Shown here: in pieces, positions 1 to 10,834 of the stretch | Layout: each line of letters starts with the position of its first letter | How positions within the stretch are numbered: position 1 is the stretch's first letter | NCBI GenBank assembly: GCA_009744235.1 | Contig: WPHV01000009.1 | Location: 1 to 64,000, forward strand | Length of the DNA: 64,000 bases | Origin: Gillisella vitis | GTDB taxonomy: Bacteria; Pseudomonadota; Alphaproteobacteria; Rhizobiales; Rhizobiaceae | Direction: 5' to 3' | The notes under the pieces: generated by a model | Databases searched by the model: none | The model's input: the letters and a program-made list of their open reading frames with translations, nothing else | What the model was told of the DNA's origin: nothing | Translations under genes and position numbers: made by a program

Positions 1-159
1 CGCTTCCGCGCCGCCGCTCCGTTTGCTGTGAGGCGGTTTCTAGGCCCACTCCCTCAATATGTCAAACCGGTTTTTATAACTTTTATGACGTTTCGCGTAA
101 ATAATTGAAAATAAACGGGAATATCAGCGGAAAAATCCAACCCAAGTTCTCTTTGCAAA

Positions 160-178
160 GCCGGTGATCAGGTCCGGC
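160..178 (-). terminator. possible terminator hairpin at end of thi operon
   Basis: Arms GCCGG and CCGGC with a 9-nt loop overlap the thiE stop codon on the minus strand. The following T tract is short (TTTGC), so this is a weak intrinsic terminator candidate at best. Confidence 0.3.
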
Positions 179-779
179 GCCATTTCGCGGTCTTTTCAAG
201 CCACTCGTGTGTTCTTTTTTCCGGATTTTCGTGTCGGGTGATGTCAGTCACGACGGCAGCACTGTCTGCACCATGGGAAAAAACGTCATCAAGCCTCTCT
301 CCAGTGACCCCGCCGATCGCTACAAGAGGAATGTCGCCGATGGTGGCTTTCCAGGTCGAGAGCTTTGGCAGTCCTTGCGGTGCCCATTTCATCTGTTTCA
401 ACACCGTCGGCCAAATCGGACCGAGCGCGACATAATCGGGCTTGGCGGCAAGGGCCATTTTAAGCTCCTCCTCATCATGGGTCGAAACACCCAAGCGCGC
501 ATGTGTTGCACGAATTGCGGAGACATCTGCCTCTGCAAGATCTTCCTGGCCAAGGTGGATGAAATCACAGCCCTCATCGAGCGCGACCTGCCAATAATCA
601 TTGATGATCAACTGGCAATCATGGGCATGGCAGACGGCTTTTGCAGCTCGGATGTGGGAGCGCAGATTGCTTTCGGCAATATCCTTCATGCGCAACTGCA
701 CCAGTTTTACGCCAAGAGGGATCAAACGCTCGATCCAGTTGGCGCTGTCGACAATCAGGTAAAATGGATCGAGCTTCAT
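168..779 (-). CDS. thiE: thiamine phosphate synthase ThiE
   Basis: Joins the HMP pyrophosphate and thiazole phosphate moieties to make thiamine monophosphate in the cytoplasm. The 203-residue protein shows the TIM-barrel motifs of the family: LGQEDL for diphosphate/Mg binding, [17 protein letters not shown] and AIGGV near the C-terminus. It is slightly shorter than typical ThiE (about 210), like rhizobial versions. It is the last gene of the thiCOSGE operon; its ATG overlaps the thiG stop by 4 bp, implying translational coupling. Control is expected from the TPP riboswitch ahead of thiC. Confidence 0.93.
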   Translation of the reverse strand: MKLDPFYLIVDSANWIERLIPLGVKLVQLRMKDIAESNLRSHIRAAKAVCHAHDCQLIINDYWQVALDEGCDFIHLGQEDLAEADVSAIRATHARLGVSTHDEEELKMALAAKPDYVALGPIWPTVLKQMKWAPQGLPKLSTWKATIGDIPLVAIGGVTGERLDDVFSHGADSAAVVTDITRHENPEKRTHEWLEKTAKWRRT

Positions 780-1549
780 GCAAACACTCCCTTGCCGATA
801 ACCGGCGTCGATGGAACGGCCATGTCTCTTGGCTCCAGCAATCCAGCGAGGTAGCCACCGCGTCCAGCGTCAATGGCGTTTGCGAAGGCTTCGGCCATGG
901 CGGCTGGGTCCGCAGCGGCGGCCACCGCTGTATTCAGTAGTACAGCGTCGAAGCCCAGCTCCATCACCGTGGCCGCATGGGATGGCCGACCGATGCCAGC
1001 ATCGACGATAAGCGGAATGTCTGGAAATTCGGCGCGCATGGCGCGAAGACCGGGGATATTTTGCGGCCCGATGGCACTGCCGATCGGTGCGCACCATGGC
1101 ATCAACACTTTACAGCCCGCGCTCAAGAGATGCTCACCGACCACCAGATCCTCAGTGGTATAAGGAAAGACTTCGAAACCGTCCTCCGTCAAGATCCGAG
1201 CAGCCTCCACGAGTTGAAACACATCCGGTTGCAGAGTGTCCTGGTGGCCGATCAGTTCCAGCTTGATCCAGTTGGTGCGAAATACCTCCCGCGCCATTTT
1301 AGCCGTCAGCACCGCTTCCTTGACGCTGTGGCACCCGGCGGTATTCGGCAAAACCCGCACGCCCAACTCCCGGATCAGGTCGAAGAAGGCGCCGCCCGCT
1401 TTGCCGCCTGCGGTTTCCCGACGCAAGGATACGGTGACGATCTCGGTTTTAGAGCGGCGCACGGCCTCGGCGAGAATGGCTGGCGATGGGTAGCGGGCCG
1501 TGCCAAGCAACAGGCGAGAGGAAAGTTCGGTTCCGTAGAGTGTCAGCAT
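776..1549 (-). CDS. thiG: thiazole synthase ThiG
   Basis: Forms the thiazole phosphate ring from deoxyxylulose phosphate, dehydroglycine and ThiS thiocarboxylate. The 257-residue protein begins [20 protein letters not shown] and carries the conserved [12 protein letters not shown] and [11 protein letters not shown] segments of the (beta/alpha)8 barrel. I chose the ATG at 1549, two bases after the thiS stop, because a further in-frame start at 1594 would run into thiS and give a non-conserved extension. The dehydroglycine donor is expected to be the product of ThiO encoded in the same operon. Confidence 0.93.
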   Translation of the reverse strand: MLTLYGTELSSRLLLGTARYPSPAILAEAVRRSKTEIVTVSLRRETAGGKAGGAFFDLIRELGVRVLPNTAGCHSVKEAVLTAKMAREVFRTNWIKLELIGHQDTLQPDVFQLVEAARILTEDGFEVFPYTTEDLVVGEHLLSAGCKVLMPWCAPIGSAIGPQNIPGLRAMRAEFPDIPLIVDAGIGRPSHAATVMELGFDAVLLNTAVAAAADPAAMAEAFANAIDAGRGGYLAGLLEPRDMAVPSTPVIGKGVFA

Positions 1550-1550
1550 G

Positions 1551-1748
1551 TCAGCCTCCCTGCATTGGTGAGAGAATTTCAATTCTGTCGCCATCGTTCA
1601 AAGCGCAGTCCTGCCGGTCTTCGGCGTGGACGAGATCGCCGTTGATCGCTGTCGCCAGCCACTCGCCCTCATAGTCCAATTGCTCGAGAAGCGTCGAAAG
1701 AGTGGGGGCGGAACACTCCAACTGCTCCCCATTGACGATCAGTTTCAT
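1551..1748 (-). CDS. thiS: sulfur carrier protein ThiS
   Basis: Small ubiquitin-fold sulfur carrier (65 aa) ending in the diagnostic Gly-Gly (SPMQGG) that is adenylated and converted to a thiocarboxylate for ThiG. The start overlaps the thiO stop by 4 bp and the stop nearly touches the thiG ATG, so it sits tightly coupled between its partner genes. The N-terminus ([11 protein letters not shown]) and the ATAINGDLV segment are typical of the family. Confidence 0.93.
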   Translation of the reverse strand: MKLIVNGEQLECSAPTLSTLLEQLDYEGEWLATAINGDLVHAEDRQDCALNDGDRIEILSPMQGG

Positions 1749-2737
1749 CGGGTCGCCCTCCGGTTGGGTTGATTTGACGTCGCGTGTTCGATCCGGTCCG
1801 CCGCCTGCCGGGCCATGGCGGGTGACAGCAGGAAGCCATGACGGTGCATTCCGGCAATCGCCAAACCATCTAATGTCTCGATAATGCGCGGCAGATTATC
1901 GGCAAAGGCCGGGCGAATGCCGACGCCAGCCTCGATCAGCCGGGCCTCGCCAAAAGCCGGGTTCAACGTATAGGCCGAATTCAGGAATTCCATGAGAGAC
2001 CGCGCGCTGATCGGCCCGTCATCCCGCGCCTCTATCATGGTGGCGCCGACCATGAAGCAATTGTTGTCGCGTGGCACGATGTAGATCGGATGGCGCGGAT
2101 GCAGCAAGCGGATGGGGCGGCTCAGGCTTATATCCGGTGTTTGCAGATAGATCATTTCGCCGCGCACCCCGCGCAGGTTTTCGATCGTGTCGATGGCAGC
2201 AGCACCGGTACAGTCGATGATGCTGTCAAAGCCGTTGGTATCAGGCTCGGCATCTGGCCCGAGATAGAATGAGACGCCCTGCTGCACCAACGCCTGATAA
2301 AGACCGTCCAGTGCCAGGCGTGGATCGAGATGGGCTTCCTCTGCGAAAAACAGGCCCTTGCGAAACCGTCCAGCCAAATCCGGTTCCAACGCGGCGATAC
2401 CATCGGCGTCCAGCCATTGATGGCCACTTGTGCGGCTGGCAAAGCGGTTCAGGTCCTGGATATCGCGGTTCGGGGTCAGCACCAGCGTCCCCTTGCGCGT
2501 GACTGCACCGGGCAAAGCCTGTTCCCACCAATCCGCCGCTGCCAGGCCAAGCGTCAGAACCTGCTCTTCTGCGGCTTCCCGCTCACAATAGGGCGCCAGC
2601 ATGCCGCCTGCATAGTGAGAGGCCCCCTGCCCCACGCAGGTTTTGATATCGCGCACCGCGACATTGATACCGCGTTGAACAAGTTCAAACGCCAATGTGA
2701 GGCCGGCAACGCCGGCCCCCTTGATCAGAATGGACAT
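1745..2737 (-). CDS. thiO: glycine oxidase ThiO
   Basis: FAD-dependent oxidase that turns glycine into dehydroglycine for the ThiG thiazole synthase in aerobic bacteria. The 330-residue protein starts MSILIKGAGVAGLTLAFELV, a Rossmann GxGxxG dinucleotide-binding motif at the extreme N-terminus, and ends with the DAO-family segment LAIAGMHRHGFLLSPA. The longer open frame to 3028 is rejected because its extra residues lie inside thiC and look out-of-frame. The ATG at 2737 is one base from the thiC stop. Confidence 0.92.
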   Translation of the reverse strand: MSILIKGAGVAGLTLAFELVQRGINVAVRDIKTCVGQGASHYAGGMLAPYCEREAAEEQVLTLGLAAADWWEQALPGAVTRKGTLVLTPNRDIQDLNRFASRTSGHQWLDADGIAALEPDLAGRFRKGLFFAEEAHLDPRLALDGLYQALVQQGVSFYLGPDAEPDTNGFDSIIDCTGAAAIDTIENLRGVRGEMIYLQTPDISLSRPIRLLHPRHPIYIVPRDNNCFMVGATMIEARDDGPISARSLMEFLNSAYTLNPAFGEARLIEAGVGIRPAFADNLPRIIETLDGLAIAGMHRHGFLLSPAMARQAADRIEHATSNQPNRRATR

Positions 2738-2738
2738 G

Positions 2739-4589
<1,851 letters not shown>

Positions 4590-4689
4590 TCAGGTTGGAG
4601 ACCCAGTCATGATAGCCGGAATGATGGAAAGACGCTTTACCCGCCCATAACGGGCCAACCCAATACGGGCCGTGGTTTTGCAGCGCTTG

Positions 4690-4792
4690 CACCGTCCCTA
4701 CGCCAGTATGAACTGGATCAGGTTCAACGGGTCACCGCGCTGCTGTTATGCGTAGCGGAATCTCAGCCCCTTGCGGGACACCCCTGGTGAAT
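4690..4792 (-). promoter_or_regulatory. TPP (THI-box) riboswitch
   Basis: On the minus strand the sequence reads GGGGTGTCCCG, then GGGGCTGAGAT (pyrimidine-sensor helix core), then ACCCGTTGAACCTGATC, then CAGTTCATACTGGCGTAGGGA. These are the invariant THI-box elements in the correct order and spacing. It lies upstream of thiC, so TPP binding should repress thiCOSGE, probably by masking the thiC ribosome site or by termination in the roughly 115 bp between the aptamer and the ATG. Confidence 0.96.
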
Positions 4793-4858
4793 ACGTTTAA
4801 CGATAGAACTAAGCTTACCTCTCGGTCAAGCTAGGAGATAAAAATCAAGCCGGAGGTT

Positions 4859-5044
4859 TTAATGATTGCCCAACTCTTCAAGCTGCCTTCGTGCGAGCTC
4901 ACGATACTTTTCTTTTTCCTCCTCAGTCGCATGAATGACTTCCAAGTCTTCGCCGAGCACACGCTTAGAAGAAACTAAATCCCAAGTCCGATTGGGAAAG
5001 TCCTCTTTAAACCATTCCCGGGCCCGTTTTTCAATCTTGTCCAT
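4859..5044 (-). CDS. small hypothetical protein (61 aa)
   Basis: Unrecognised, highly charged small protein beginning MDKIEKRAREWFKEDFPNRT and ending RELARRQLEELGNH, predicted to be mostly helical and cytoplasmic with no membrane segment. The start at 5044 is preferred over 5059 because a GGAG sits 5-6 bases upstream of it. It lies alone between the thi riboswitch and the dipeptidase gene, in a locally AT-rich stretch. The good ribosome site and codon-like composition make it a probable real gene; function unknown. Confidence 0.6.
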   Translation of the reverse strand: MDKIEKRAREWFKEDFPNRTWDLVSSKRVLGEDLEVIHATEEEKEKYRELARRQLEELGNH

Positions 5045-5139
5045 ATTATCTCCAGCCACCCATATTAATAGATCAACAATTTAGCGTCATAGATAATTAT
5101 ATGAATTTTACAGCTTTAAAAAGTGAATTTCTTACACGG

Positions 5140-6174
5140 TCAACCACCCCAGGTCCGTTCCAGCACTGAAATCCAGTTGCCATGGCAGATCTTGGCAATC
5201 GAGGTCGCATCATAACCACGCGCTTCCAGTCCCTTGACGATCAAGGGCAGGCCGGTTGCATCCTTCAGAGCGTCTGGAACGGTGGTGCCATCGAAGTCTG
5301 AGCCGAGCGCCACATGATCGATGCCCATGCGCGTCACCATATAATCGATATGGTCGATGAGCACATCCAGCGGTGTATCGAGATTGCGTTGACCGTCTTC
5401 GCGCAGGAAAATCACCCCGAAATTGATGCCGACAAGTCCGCCACTGTCACGGATGGCGTCCAGCTGCTTGTCTGTAAGGTTGCGGCTATGAGGGCATAGC
5501 GCGTGGGCGTTGGAATGAGATGCGACAAGCGGCGCCTTGGAAAGACCGGCGATATCCCAAAACCCCTGTTCATTCATATGAGAGAGATCGACCATGATCT
5601 TCAGCTCATTACAGGCCCGGATCAAGTCCTTGCCGGCATCAGTCAGGCCGGGGCCGATATCCGGGGAGGATGGAAAGCGGAAGGGAATGCCATGGGCAAA
5701 GATATTCGGTCGGCTCCAGACGGGACCGAGCGAGCGTAACCCCGCCTGATGCAGCACATAGAGTGCGTCAAGATCGGCAGCGATAGCCTCTACGCCTTCA
5801 ATGTGAAAAACCGCCGCGAAGATTTCATTTTCCAGGCAATGCTGGATATCGGCGGCACTGCGGCAGACCTTGACGCGACCAGCCGAATTCGCCTCGATTT
5901 CAAACAGCAGCCGGGCCATGGCCAGCGTCTCATTCAACGCTTCCGGCTGGGCCGGAGCCACGAAATCCCCGGCGTCATTGGGTTTGAAGCTTGGTGAGGG
6001 AATGAACACGGCACAAAGTCCACCGGCCAACCCACCCTGGCGCGCCTTGGGCAAATCAATATGCCCGGCTTCGCCGCCCTGCAAAAAATCCCGGTAGGGT
6101 TGGGGACGACCAGAGCGGCGCAGCCGCAGCAGCACATCGTTATGGCCATCGAAAACGGGAACGGTCTGTGTCAT
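5140..6174 (-). CDS. membrane dipeptidase family (M19) zinc peptidase
   Basis: Renal-dipeptidase-type metallopeptidase, 344 aa, expected to hydrolyse dipeptides, often including those with a C-terminal D-residue. Visible family motifs: FDGHNDVLLRL at the N-terminus (HxD zinc ligands), the bridging Glu in FHIEGVEAI, DLSHMNEQG, ASHSNAHALCPHSRN, and ALGSDFDGTT. There is no signal peptide, so it is probably cytoplasmic. The start at 6174 is supported by AGGA about 11 bases upstream and by family alignment; the open frame to 6291 adds a non-conserved basic tail. It is divergent from a D-aminopeptidase gene, suggesting joint use of D-containing peptides. Confidence 0.88.
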   Translation of the reverse strand: MTQTVPVFDGHNDVLLRLRRSGRPQPYRDFLQGGEAGHIDLPKARQGGLAGGLCAVFIPSPSFKPNDAGDFVAPAQPEALNETLAMARLLFEIEANSAGRVKVCRSAADIQHCLENEIFAAVFHIEGVEAIAADLDALYVLHQAGLRSLGPVWSRPNIFAHGIPFRFPSSPDIGPGLTDAGKDLIRACNELKIMVDLSHMNEQGFWDIAGLSKAPLVASHSNAHALCPHSRNLTDKQLDAIRDSGGLVGINFGVIFLREDGQRNLDTPLDVLIDHIDYMVTRMGIDHVALGSDFDGTTVPDALKDATGLPLIVKGLEARGYDATSIAKICHGNWISVLERTWGG

Positions 6175-6421
6175 TGCTCTATCCTTGCACATCATACGCA
6201 CGCATCTGCCACGCCGATGCAGCCTTGCATTGAAGATTCGTGAATATCCAAATGCATCAAAGACTTGACATATTTGGCTCCCAAATGCCACCCATTGAGA
6301 CCGATGTCAGACGCTATTGTCATCACGCGCGGGCAACAAAGCGCGTTGCCATCCCACCTCTACGGATTTGCTAAATGACAACGCTATCATTGTCGCGGAT
6401 ATTTCGGCGGTAAAAGATTGA

Positions 6422-7930
6422 ATGGAACAGATGTTAAACTGGAAAGACGCCGAACGGGCCGTCAACGCCGCTCTTGAACCTTGGACAAAGGACGGCCCCG
6501 GCGGGGCGGTGATCGGTTTTGACCTTGATGGCATCCGATTTGGGTTAAGCGGCGGCGTTGAAAACCTGAGCACGGGTGCGTCCTTTACCCCGGATAGTGT
6601 CATTCGCTATGCCTCGGTCACCAAACATGCCTTTTGTACGCTGGTTCTGTCTCATCCAGACCTCATCCGCCTTGATGACCGGTTGGGTGCGCATCTGCCG
6701 CAACTGCAAGAACCGCTCGCCAGTGTCACCGTCGGCCGCGCTCTGGATATGAGCGGCGGCTTGCCGGATACCCGTGAAGCGTTGAGCCTACTTGGATTGT
6801 CGGTTTATTCGGAAACTCGAAGCGGGCCACTGCTGGACTTTCTCAGCCGACAGACCCGGCTGAACTTTGCCGCAGGCAGTGAAGTTTCCTATTCCAATAC
6901 CGGCTACCGGCTGGTGGAAGCAGCGCTTGAGCGCAAGGGCATTTATTTCCGCGATTATATCCAGCGTGCCGGCGCAGAAACCGGTGCGGTTTTCGATGCG
7001 CCGGATGGTTGGAATGATGTCGTTGCCGGGCTTGCTCCCGGTTATTGGCATGATGGCCAGAAATGGCAGCTTTCCGCCGCTGGCCTGCATATTTCCGCCT
7101 CCGGCAGCATGACAGGCAGCGCCCGCTCGCTTGCCCTATGGCTGGAAGCCCTGCTGAAGGGAGAAGGCGCGCTGGCCGGGCGGCTCGAAGCCATGGCCGC
7201 TCCGCGCCCGCTCGCCGATGGCAGGCCAAGCGGTTACGGGCTGGGATTGGCCCACACAATGCTGGGCGAAAAGGACTTCATCGGGCATGGCGGCTCGCAT
7301 CCGGGCTACAAGACCTATTTTCTGCTCGATCGTGAAACCGGGGCTGGATTCGTCGTCGTTTCCAACAGGGAAGACACCAATGGCGCCAAAATTGCCCAAT
7401 CGGCAATGATCGCGCTGTTCGGCCTGCCCCTGCCACGCTTGTCGAGGGCACTTCGTGACGGGCTTTACGTGGAAGACAGCGGCCCGAACTGGATCGAGGT
7501 GAAGGCAAGCAGCATTATTGCGCTCGATGCCGAAGATGCGGCCTATGATGACGGCGATGGCTGGATTTCCTCGCGCTCTTCCACCTCGCCGTTGCGGCTG
7601 AAAATGCAGGGAGACGACATTATCGGCGACGTCGGCCATGGACCGCGTCATTACCGACCCGCCAAAGACAATGGTGTTTCGCCGTCGCTTTCCGGCATCT
7701 GGCTTTCGCCGGAAGGCGCCCGATTTGAAATCCACGGTTCCATGCTGGTGATGGGCGTCGGCCCAACCCGCCAGTCCATGCCGTTGCAAACGCTGGGTGC
7801 CGGTCGCTACCTGTTCGCGCTTCACGATGGCCCCTGGACCAAACGGATCTGCCTGAACCTGCTCAGTGAAAACCGCCTGGAACTGGTTCTGTCCCGCGCC
7901 CGGATGATTGAGTATCAACGGGTGGGATAA
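6422..7930 (+). CDS. dap: D-aminopeptidase, serine beta-lactamase-like (class C fold)
   Basis: Penicillin-recognising serine hydrolase of 502 aa, expected to release N-terminal D-amino acids from short peptides. Catalytic motifs are in order: SxxK (S65-V-T-K68), YSN (Y157-S-N159) and HGG (H289-G-G). Their positions agree within a few residues with Ochrobactrum D-aminopeptidase as I remember it, and the roughly 200-residue region after the catalytic domain fits the two extra C-terminal barrels of that enzyme. A start at 6431 is also possible. No signal peptide is seen. Divergent from the M19 dipeptidase, with about 250 bp between the starts for both promoters. A generic beta-lactamase-family esterase is the alternative call. 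Confidence 0.8.
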   Translation: MEQMLNWKDAERAVNAALEPWTKDGPGGAVIGFDLDGIRFGLSGGVENLSTGASFTPDSVIRYASVTKHAFCTLVLSHPDLIRLDDRLGAHLPQLQEPLASVTVGRALDMSGGLPDTREALSLLGLSVYSETRSGPLLDFLSRQTRLNFAAGSEVSYSNTGYRLVEAALERKGIYFRDYIQRAGAETGAVFDAPDGWNDVVAGLAPGYWHDGQKWQLSAAGLHISASGSMTGSARSLALWLEALLKGEGALAGRLEAMAAPRPLADGRPSGYGLGLAHTMLGEKDFIGHGGSHPGYKTYFLLDRETGAGFVVVSNREDTNGAKIAQSAMIALFGLPLPRLSRALRDGLYVEDSGPNWIEVKASSIIALDAEDAAYDDGDGWISSRSSTSPLRLKMQGDDIIGDVGHGPRHYRPAKDNGVSPSLSGIWLSPEGARFEIHGSMLVMGVGPTRQSMPLQTLGAGRYLFALHDGPWTKRICLNLLSENRLELVLSRARMIEYQRVG

Positions 7931-8252
7931 CCTTTTTCAGGGTCGCATTGGACCACGGTTAACAATCCAGAACCATACCGTTGCATATGGTTCTTGGGAA
8001 CAAAATGGCCAATATTGCGAAAGCCGACTGCCGAAGACATTCGGCTGCCCTCCCTATTGCGTTGCAGTATCACGAGCTAATCGACCGTATGGTTATTGGG
8101 CCCATGTGCTATGGCCGCGAACCGGACAGGCTTTTTCGTCAACAGCGCGTGCGCCATTTATGGCGCACAAAGGTTCGCTGTAGCTCTTTATATCTGCTGC
8201 ATATTTTTCTCGTTAAATCGAGTCCGATTTAAGGAATTATGCAGTAGGCCTG
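7931..8252. other. intergenic stretch holding a palindromic repeat
   Basis: No convincing gene. The first 200 bp are featureless to me; the rest is a palindromic mosaic-type repeat (8143-8247, separate entry) immediately before the end of the NIPSNAP gene. Confidence 0.6.
8143..8247 (-). repeat. palindromic intergenic repeat, copy 1 (RIME-like)
   Basis: Read on the minus strand: TGCATAATTCC, a stem with ATCGGACTCGAT, TATGCAG, an AT-rich spacer, then CTACAGCG, an inner perfect dyad GTGCGCCAT/ATGGCGCAC, and CGCTG. The same plan recurs at 10735, 19763 (partial) and 59017. Two large palindromes in roughly 100 bp match what I remember of Rhizobium intergenic mosaic elements (RIME). The family name is inference; the recurrence is seen directly. 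Confidence 0.75.
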
Positions 8253-8570
8253 TTACTGGAGAGGTGAACATGCTTCGGGGGCGAGAGGTATCGCCTCCAC
8301 CGAGGAGAACCACGCTGGATCGAAACCCGTCATATCCTCCTTGAACAGATCGCTGGTCATATAACGATCTGATACCTCTTTCGGATCGGCACCTTCGGGA
8401 TAGTTCACGAGTGCGACAATTTTGTTTGGATCGCCGTCAACAGTAAACACGCCATGAGTGGTAATCCCGACCGCTTTCAGACTCTCGATATGCTTGATCC
8501 AGATTTTCCGGTAGGCAGTAGCGGCTTCGGCGGATTTCAGGGTGTAGATACGCATTTCATAGATTTTCAT
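8253..8570 (-). CDS. NIPSNAP family protein
   Basis: A 105-residue protein starting MKIYEMRIYTLKSAEA, the signature opening of the NIPSNAP family (ferredoxin-like alpha/beta barrel dimers related to ABM monooxygenases). Their biochemical role in bacteria is mostly unknown. The start at 8570 is chosen because the family begins there and GGA lies about 9 bases upstream; the extension to 8654 is not conserved-looking. It is transcribed away from the TetR/lipocalin pair and lies between two inverted copies of a palindromic repeat, suggesting an accessory module. Confidence 0.78.
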   Translation of the reverse strand: MKIYEMRIYTLKSAEAATAYRKIWIKHIESLKAVGITTHGVFTVDGDPNKIVALVNYPEGADPKEVSDRYMTSDLFKEDMTGFDPAWFSSVEAIPLAPEACSPLQ

Positions 8571-9004
8571 CGCTTTTTCCAATTCGGTTCGAGAACAGCT
8601 AAGCTTAACGTTCGTTTCCTCAGAGGAGTTTGGGGAGGAGCCGATAGTCCACACGATACTCGATCAATCCAGCAACACTCCGATCCGCCAGACATCCAAC
8701 ATGGGTGTCGATGAAGACCTTCGACTTCCTCGACTTATTTAGGGGCGCTCAACGCAAGCCTTGCAACCTCCTCCTTGATTGCCTGGTCGCGGTGCGCCGC
8801 TGACCGGGAAACCGATTAACGTCCGCAGTATTACCAGAACCCCAAGACAACGCAATAACAATATGGATTGACATCGTATTGTTATTGCGTTGTCTTGAGG
8901 CTGTTGAGTTTGGTTGGCTCGAGTGATGTCTTGTTTGCGGGCTTAAAAGCCAATGGACCGCGCCTTTTGACGAGATGGTCCGCAGAAGAGGAGACCTTTT
9001 GATT
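8571..9004. other. divergent intergenic region between NIPSNAP and TetR genes
   Basis: About 430 bp with no gene I can support. It contains the long perfect inverted repeat at 8843-8897 (separate entry) and should hold the divergent promoters of the NIPSNAP and TetR genes. Confidence 0.6.
8843..8897. promoter_or_regulatory. 21-bp perfect inverted repeat, probable TetR operator
   Basis: Two perfectly complementary 21-base arms (8843-8863 and 8877-8897, beginning CAAGACAACGCAATAACA) flank a 13-base centre containing TTGACA (8868-8873), a good -35 match. It lies 108 bp upstream of the TetR start. Binding by the adjacent TetR would cover this promoter, so autoregulation and control of the neighbours is the simplest reading. 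A stable RNA hairpin is the alternative. Confidence 0.6.
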
Positions 9005-9667
9005 ATGCCGCCTGTTGAGAAAACAATTGACGCGCGTACGGATAAGATACGTCTGCCTGGGCGTCCGTATAGCGAGGATCTCGACCGGGCGATCCTGGAT
9101 GCGGCGCTGGAAGCCCTCTCTGAGGTGGGTTTTGAAGCGCTATCGATCTCCGATGTGTCGCGGCGGGCGCAAACCACCCCTCCTGCAATCTACCGACGTT
9201 TCGCCACCAAGACCAAGTTGGTGTTGGCGGCGCTGGAGCAGGACTTGCTGACAATCCCTGATACGGATATCGACCATGGCGGCCTACGCGAAGACCTTCA
9301 ATGGTGGGTCCGGTCGGTCTTCGAAGCGCTCTCACCCCGTCGTACGCGAATTCTGTCCAGCCTGGTTTTCCAGGCGAGGACGGACCCTGAGCCACTCGCG
9401 TTGCTCTCCGAGACCATTTACCAGTTCGGCTTGCGTCAATGGTCGTCGATCATCCAGCGCGCCACGCAGAGAGGCGAACTCAGGCAAAGTGAAATTCCGC
9501 AACTAATCGGCAAATTGCCCGGGGCAATTGCCATCCATTTTGTGCTGCTTCATGTCAACGATCGCGATAGCGACGTGATCGCAGAACTCGTCGACACGAT
9601 CATGCTTCCAGCTTTGCTTGCCGCTGCGGGGCCGGTCGCCCTCACCAGCCAAGGCTCTCACCCCTAA
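9005..9667 (+). CDS. TetR/AcrR family transcriptional regulator
   Basis: A 220-residue repressor-type protein. Residues about 25-70 form the TetR helix-turn-helix (AILDAALEALSEVGFEALSI, then SRRAQTTPPAIYRRFATKTK); the remainder is a helical ligand-binding domain. The ATG at 9005 has an AGGAG about 11 bases upstream and is preferred to 8975. It is followed after 43 bp by the lipocalin-like gene on the same strand, its likely target together with the divergent NIPSNAP gene. A 21-bp perfect inverted repeat upstream is a likely operator. Confidence 0.9.
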   Translation: MPPVEKTIDARTDKIRLPGRPYSEDLDRAILDAALEALSEVGFEALSISDVSRRAQTTPPAIYRRFATKTKLVLAALEQDLLTIPDTDIDHGGLREDLQWWVRSVFEALSPRRTRILSSLVFQARTDPEPLALLSETIYQFGLRQWSSIIQRATQRGELRQSEIPQLIGKLPGAIAIHFVLLHVNDRDSDVIAELVDTIMLPALLAAAGPVALTSQGSHP

Positions 9668-9710
9668 ACACTTTTCACCTCCAGTCACCCATACGAGACA
9701 GGATCTCGAC

Positions 9711-10709
9711 ATGACCCAAGCTGCAACCGACGTTTCAATTCTCTCGGTGCCAAAGGGCCTCGGCGCGTTTGTCGATCCCGTCGCCGACCTTGCACTGAAG
9801 AAGGAGTTTGACGTCAACTCCTGGTTCGCCATCGGTCATTTCGACGTCGATGGCGAGACCCTGAATTTTCTGTACCACATCATGATCTCGCCAATGCCGG
9901 ATACTGGCAGTGCCATCCAGGCTTGCGTTGCGATCACGAACGAGACGACGGGCTGGTACCGCGCTGAAGATGTCGTGATCCCGGTTGATCAGGCAACCAT
10001 TGCTGACAGTGGCTTCGACATCGAAATGCCAAATGGTCGCATGTGGGGAACCCTGGACAACTTCCGCATAAAGGCCACTCTCGGCGGCGGTAAAGGCGAA
10101 GTAGACATAGAGGCCCACGCGACGGGCCCGGTCATCATGAACGGAGGCACCGGCGTTTTCCCACTCATCGGCATGATGATCCATCAATATTCGGTTCCCC
10201 GGCTCGCAGCCCGCGGCGCAATCACTGTCGATGGCAATAAGCGCTCCGTCGAAGGTGTCGTCTGGTTCGATCGACAATGGCAGAACCAAGAGGGCGTTGC
10301 CGCTGTCGACGCAGCATTCAAATGGAGCTGGATGGACATCAATCTCGACAATGGCGACGCCATCAGTCTCTGGTCCGGCCCGGCCAAGCTTGGCGGCGAG
10401 GAGCGCGCATGGGCGACCATTCTCCATGCAGACGGATCGCAGACGGTTGCCGCCGCCGAGCCGGGTCTTGTGGCGCGAGACGTCTGGCACAGCGAGAAAA
10501 GTGGTTGCCGCTACCCCACGCGGTGGACGGTGCGCATCCCCGCCATGGACGCGGAATTGGAGGTGGTTCCGTCTCCCCGTGAGCAGGAGTTCGTGTCTCA
10601 GGTACCGGCGCTGAACAAATACGAAGGTGCGAGCACCATGGCCGGTACGTGGCGCGGCAAGCCGGTTCGAGGGTTCGGTTACGTCGAACTCGTCGGTGTG
10701 TGGCGCTGA
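9711..10709 (+). CDS. lipocalin-like (CrtC/AttH-type) protein
   Basis: A 332-residue protein resembling the AttH/CrtC double-lipocalin family (predicted hydrolases or carotenoid 1,2-hydratase relatives). Supporting segments are the VNSWFAIGHFDVDGETLNF strand region, the central RGAITVDGNKRSVEGVVWFD block with WFDRQWQ, and a C-terminal EGASTMAGTWRGKPVRGFGY block ending YVELVGVWR, all typical of the family. No signal peptide is visible. It follows the TetR gene and is probably regulated by it. The substrate cannot be read from the sequence. Confidence 0.75.
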   Translation: MTQAATDVSILSVPKGLGAFVDPVADLALKKEFDVNSWFAIGHFDVDGETLNFLYHIMISPMPDTGSAIQACVAITNETTGWYRAEDVVIPVDQATIADSGFDIEMPNGRMWGTLDNFRIKATLGGGKGEVDIEAHATGPVIMNGGTGVFPLIGMMIHQYSVPRLAARGAITVDGNKRSVEGVVWFDRQWQNQEGVAAVDAAFKWSWMDINLDNGDAISLWSGPAKLGGEERAWATILHADGSQTVAAAEPGLVARDVWHSEKSGCRYPTRWTVRIPAMDAELEVVPSPREQEFVSQVPALNKYEGASTMAGTWRGKPVRGFGYVELVGVWR

Positions 10710-10734
10710 CGTCCAGCGAAGGCACAAGCCACTA

Positions 10735-10834
10735 TTGCATAATTCTTTAAACCGGAATCGGCTTTAAAAAGAAAACTATGCAACAGAGATAAAGAGCGAC
10801 ATCGCCATGCGCCATATATGGCGCATGGCGATGT
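10735..10834 (+). repeat. palindromic intergenic repeat, copy 2 (RIME-like)
   Basis: Plus-strand copy of the element at 8143-8247, in opposite orientation: TTGCATAATTCTTTAAACC, stem, ACTATGCAACAG, AT-rich spacer, then a perfect 34-bp palindrome (10800-10833; 16-base arm CATCGCCATGCGCCAT). It lies between the lipocalin-like gene and the aminotransferase gene. Confidence 0.75.

Noticed and set aside
8749..9177. 142-aa minus-strand open frame overlapping the TetR start
   Set aside because: Runs through the TetR gene and the 21-bp inverted repeat; low-complexity Arg/Ser-rich translation.
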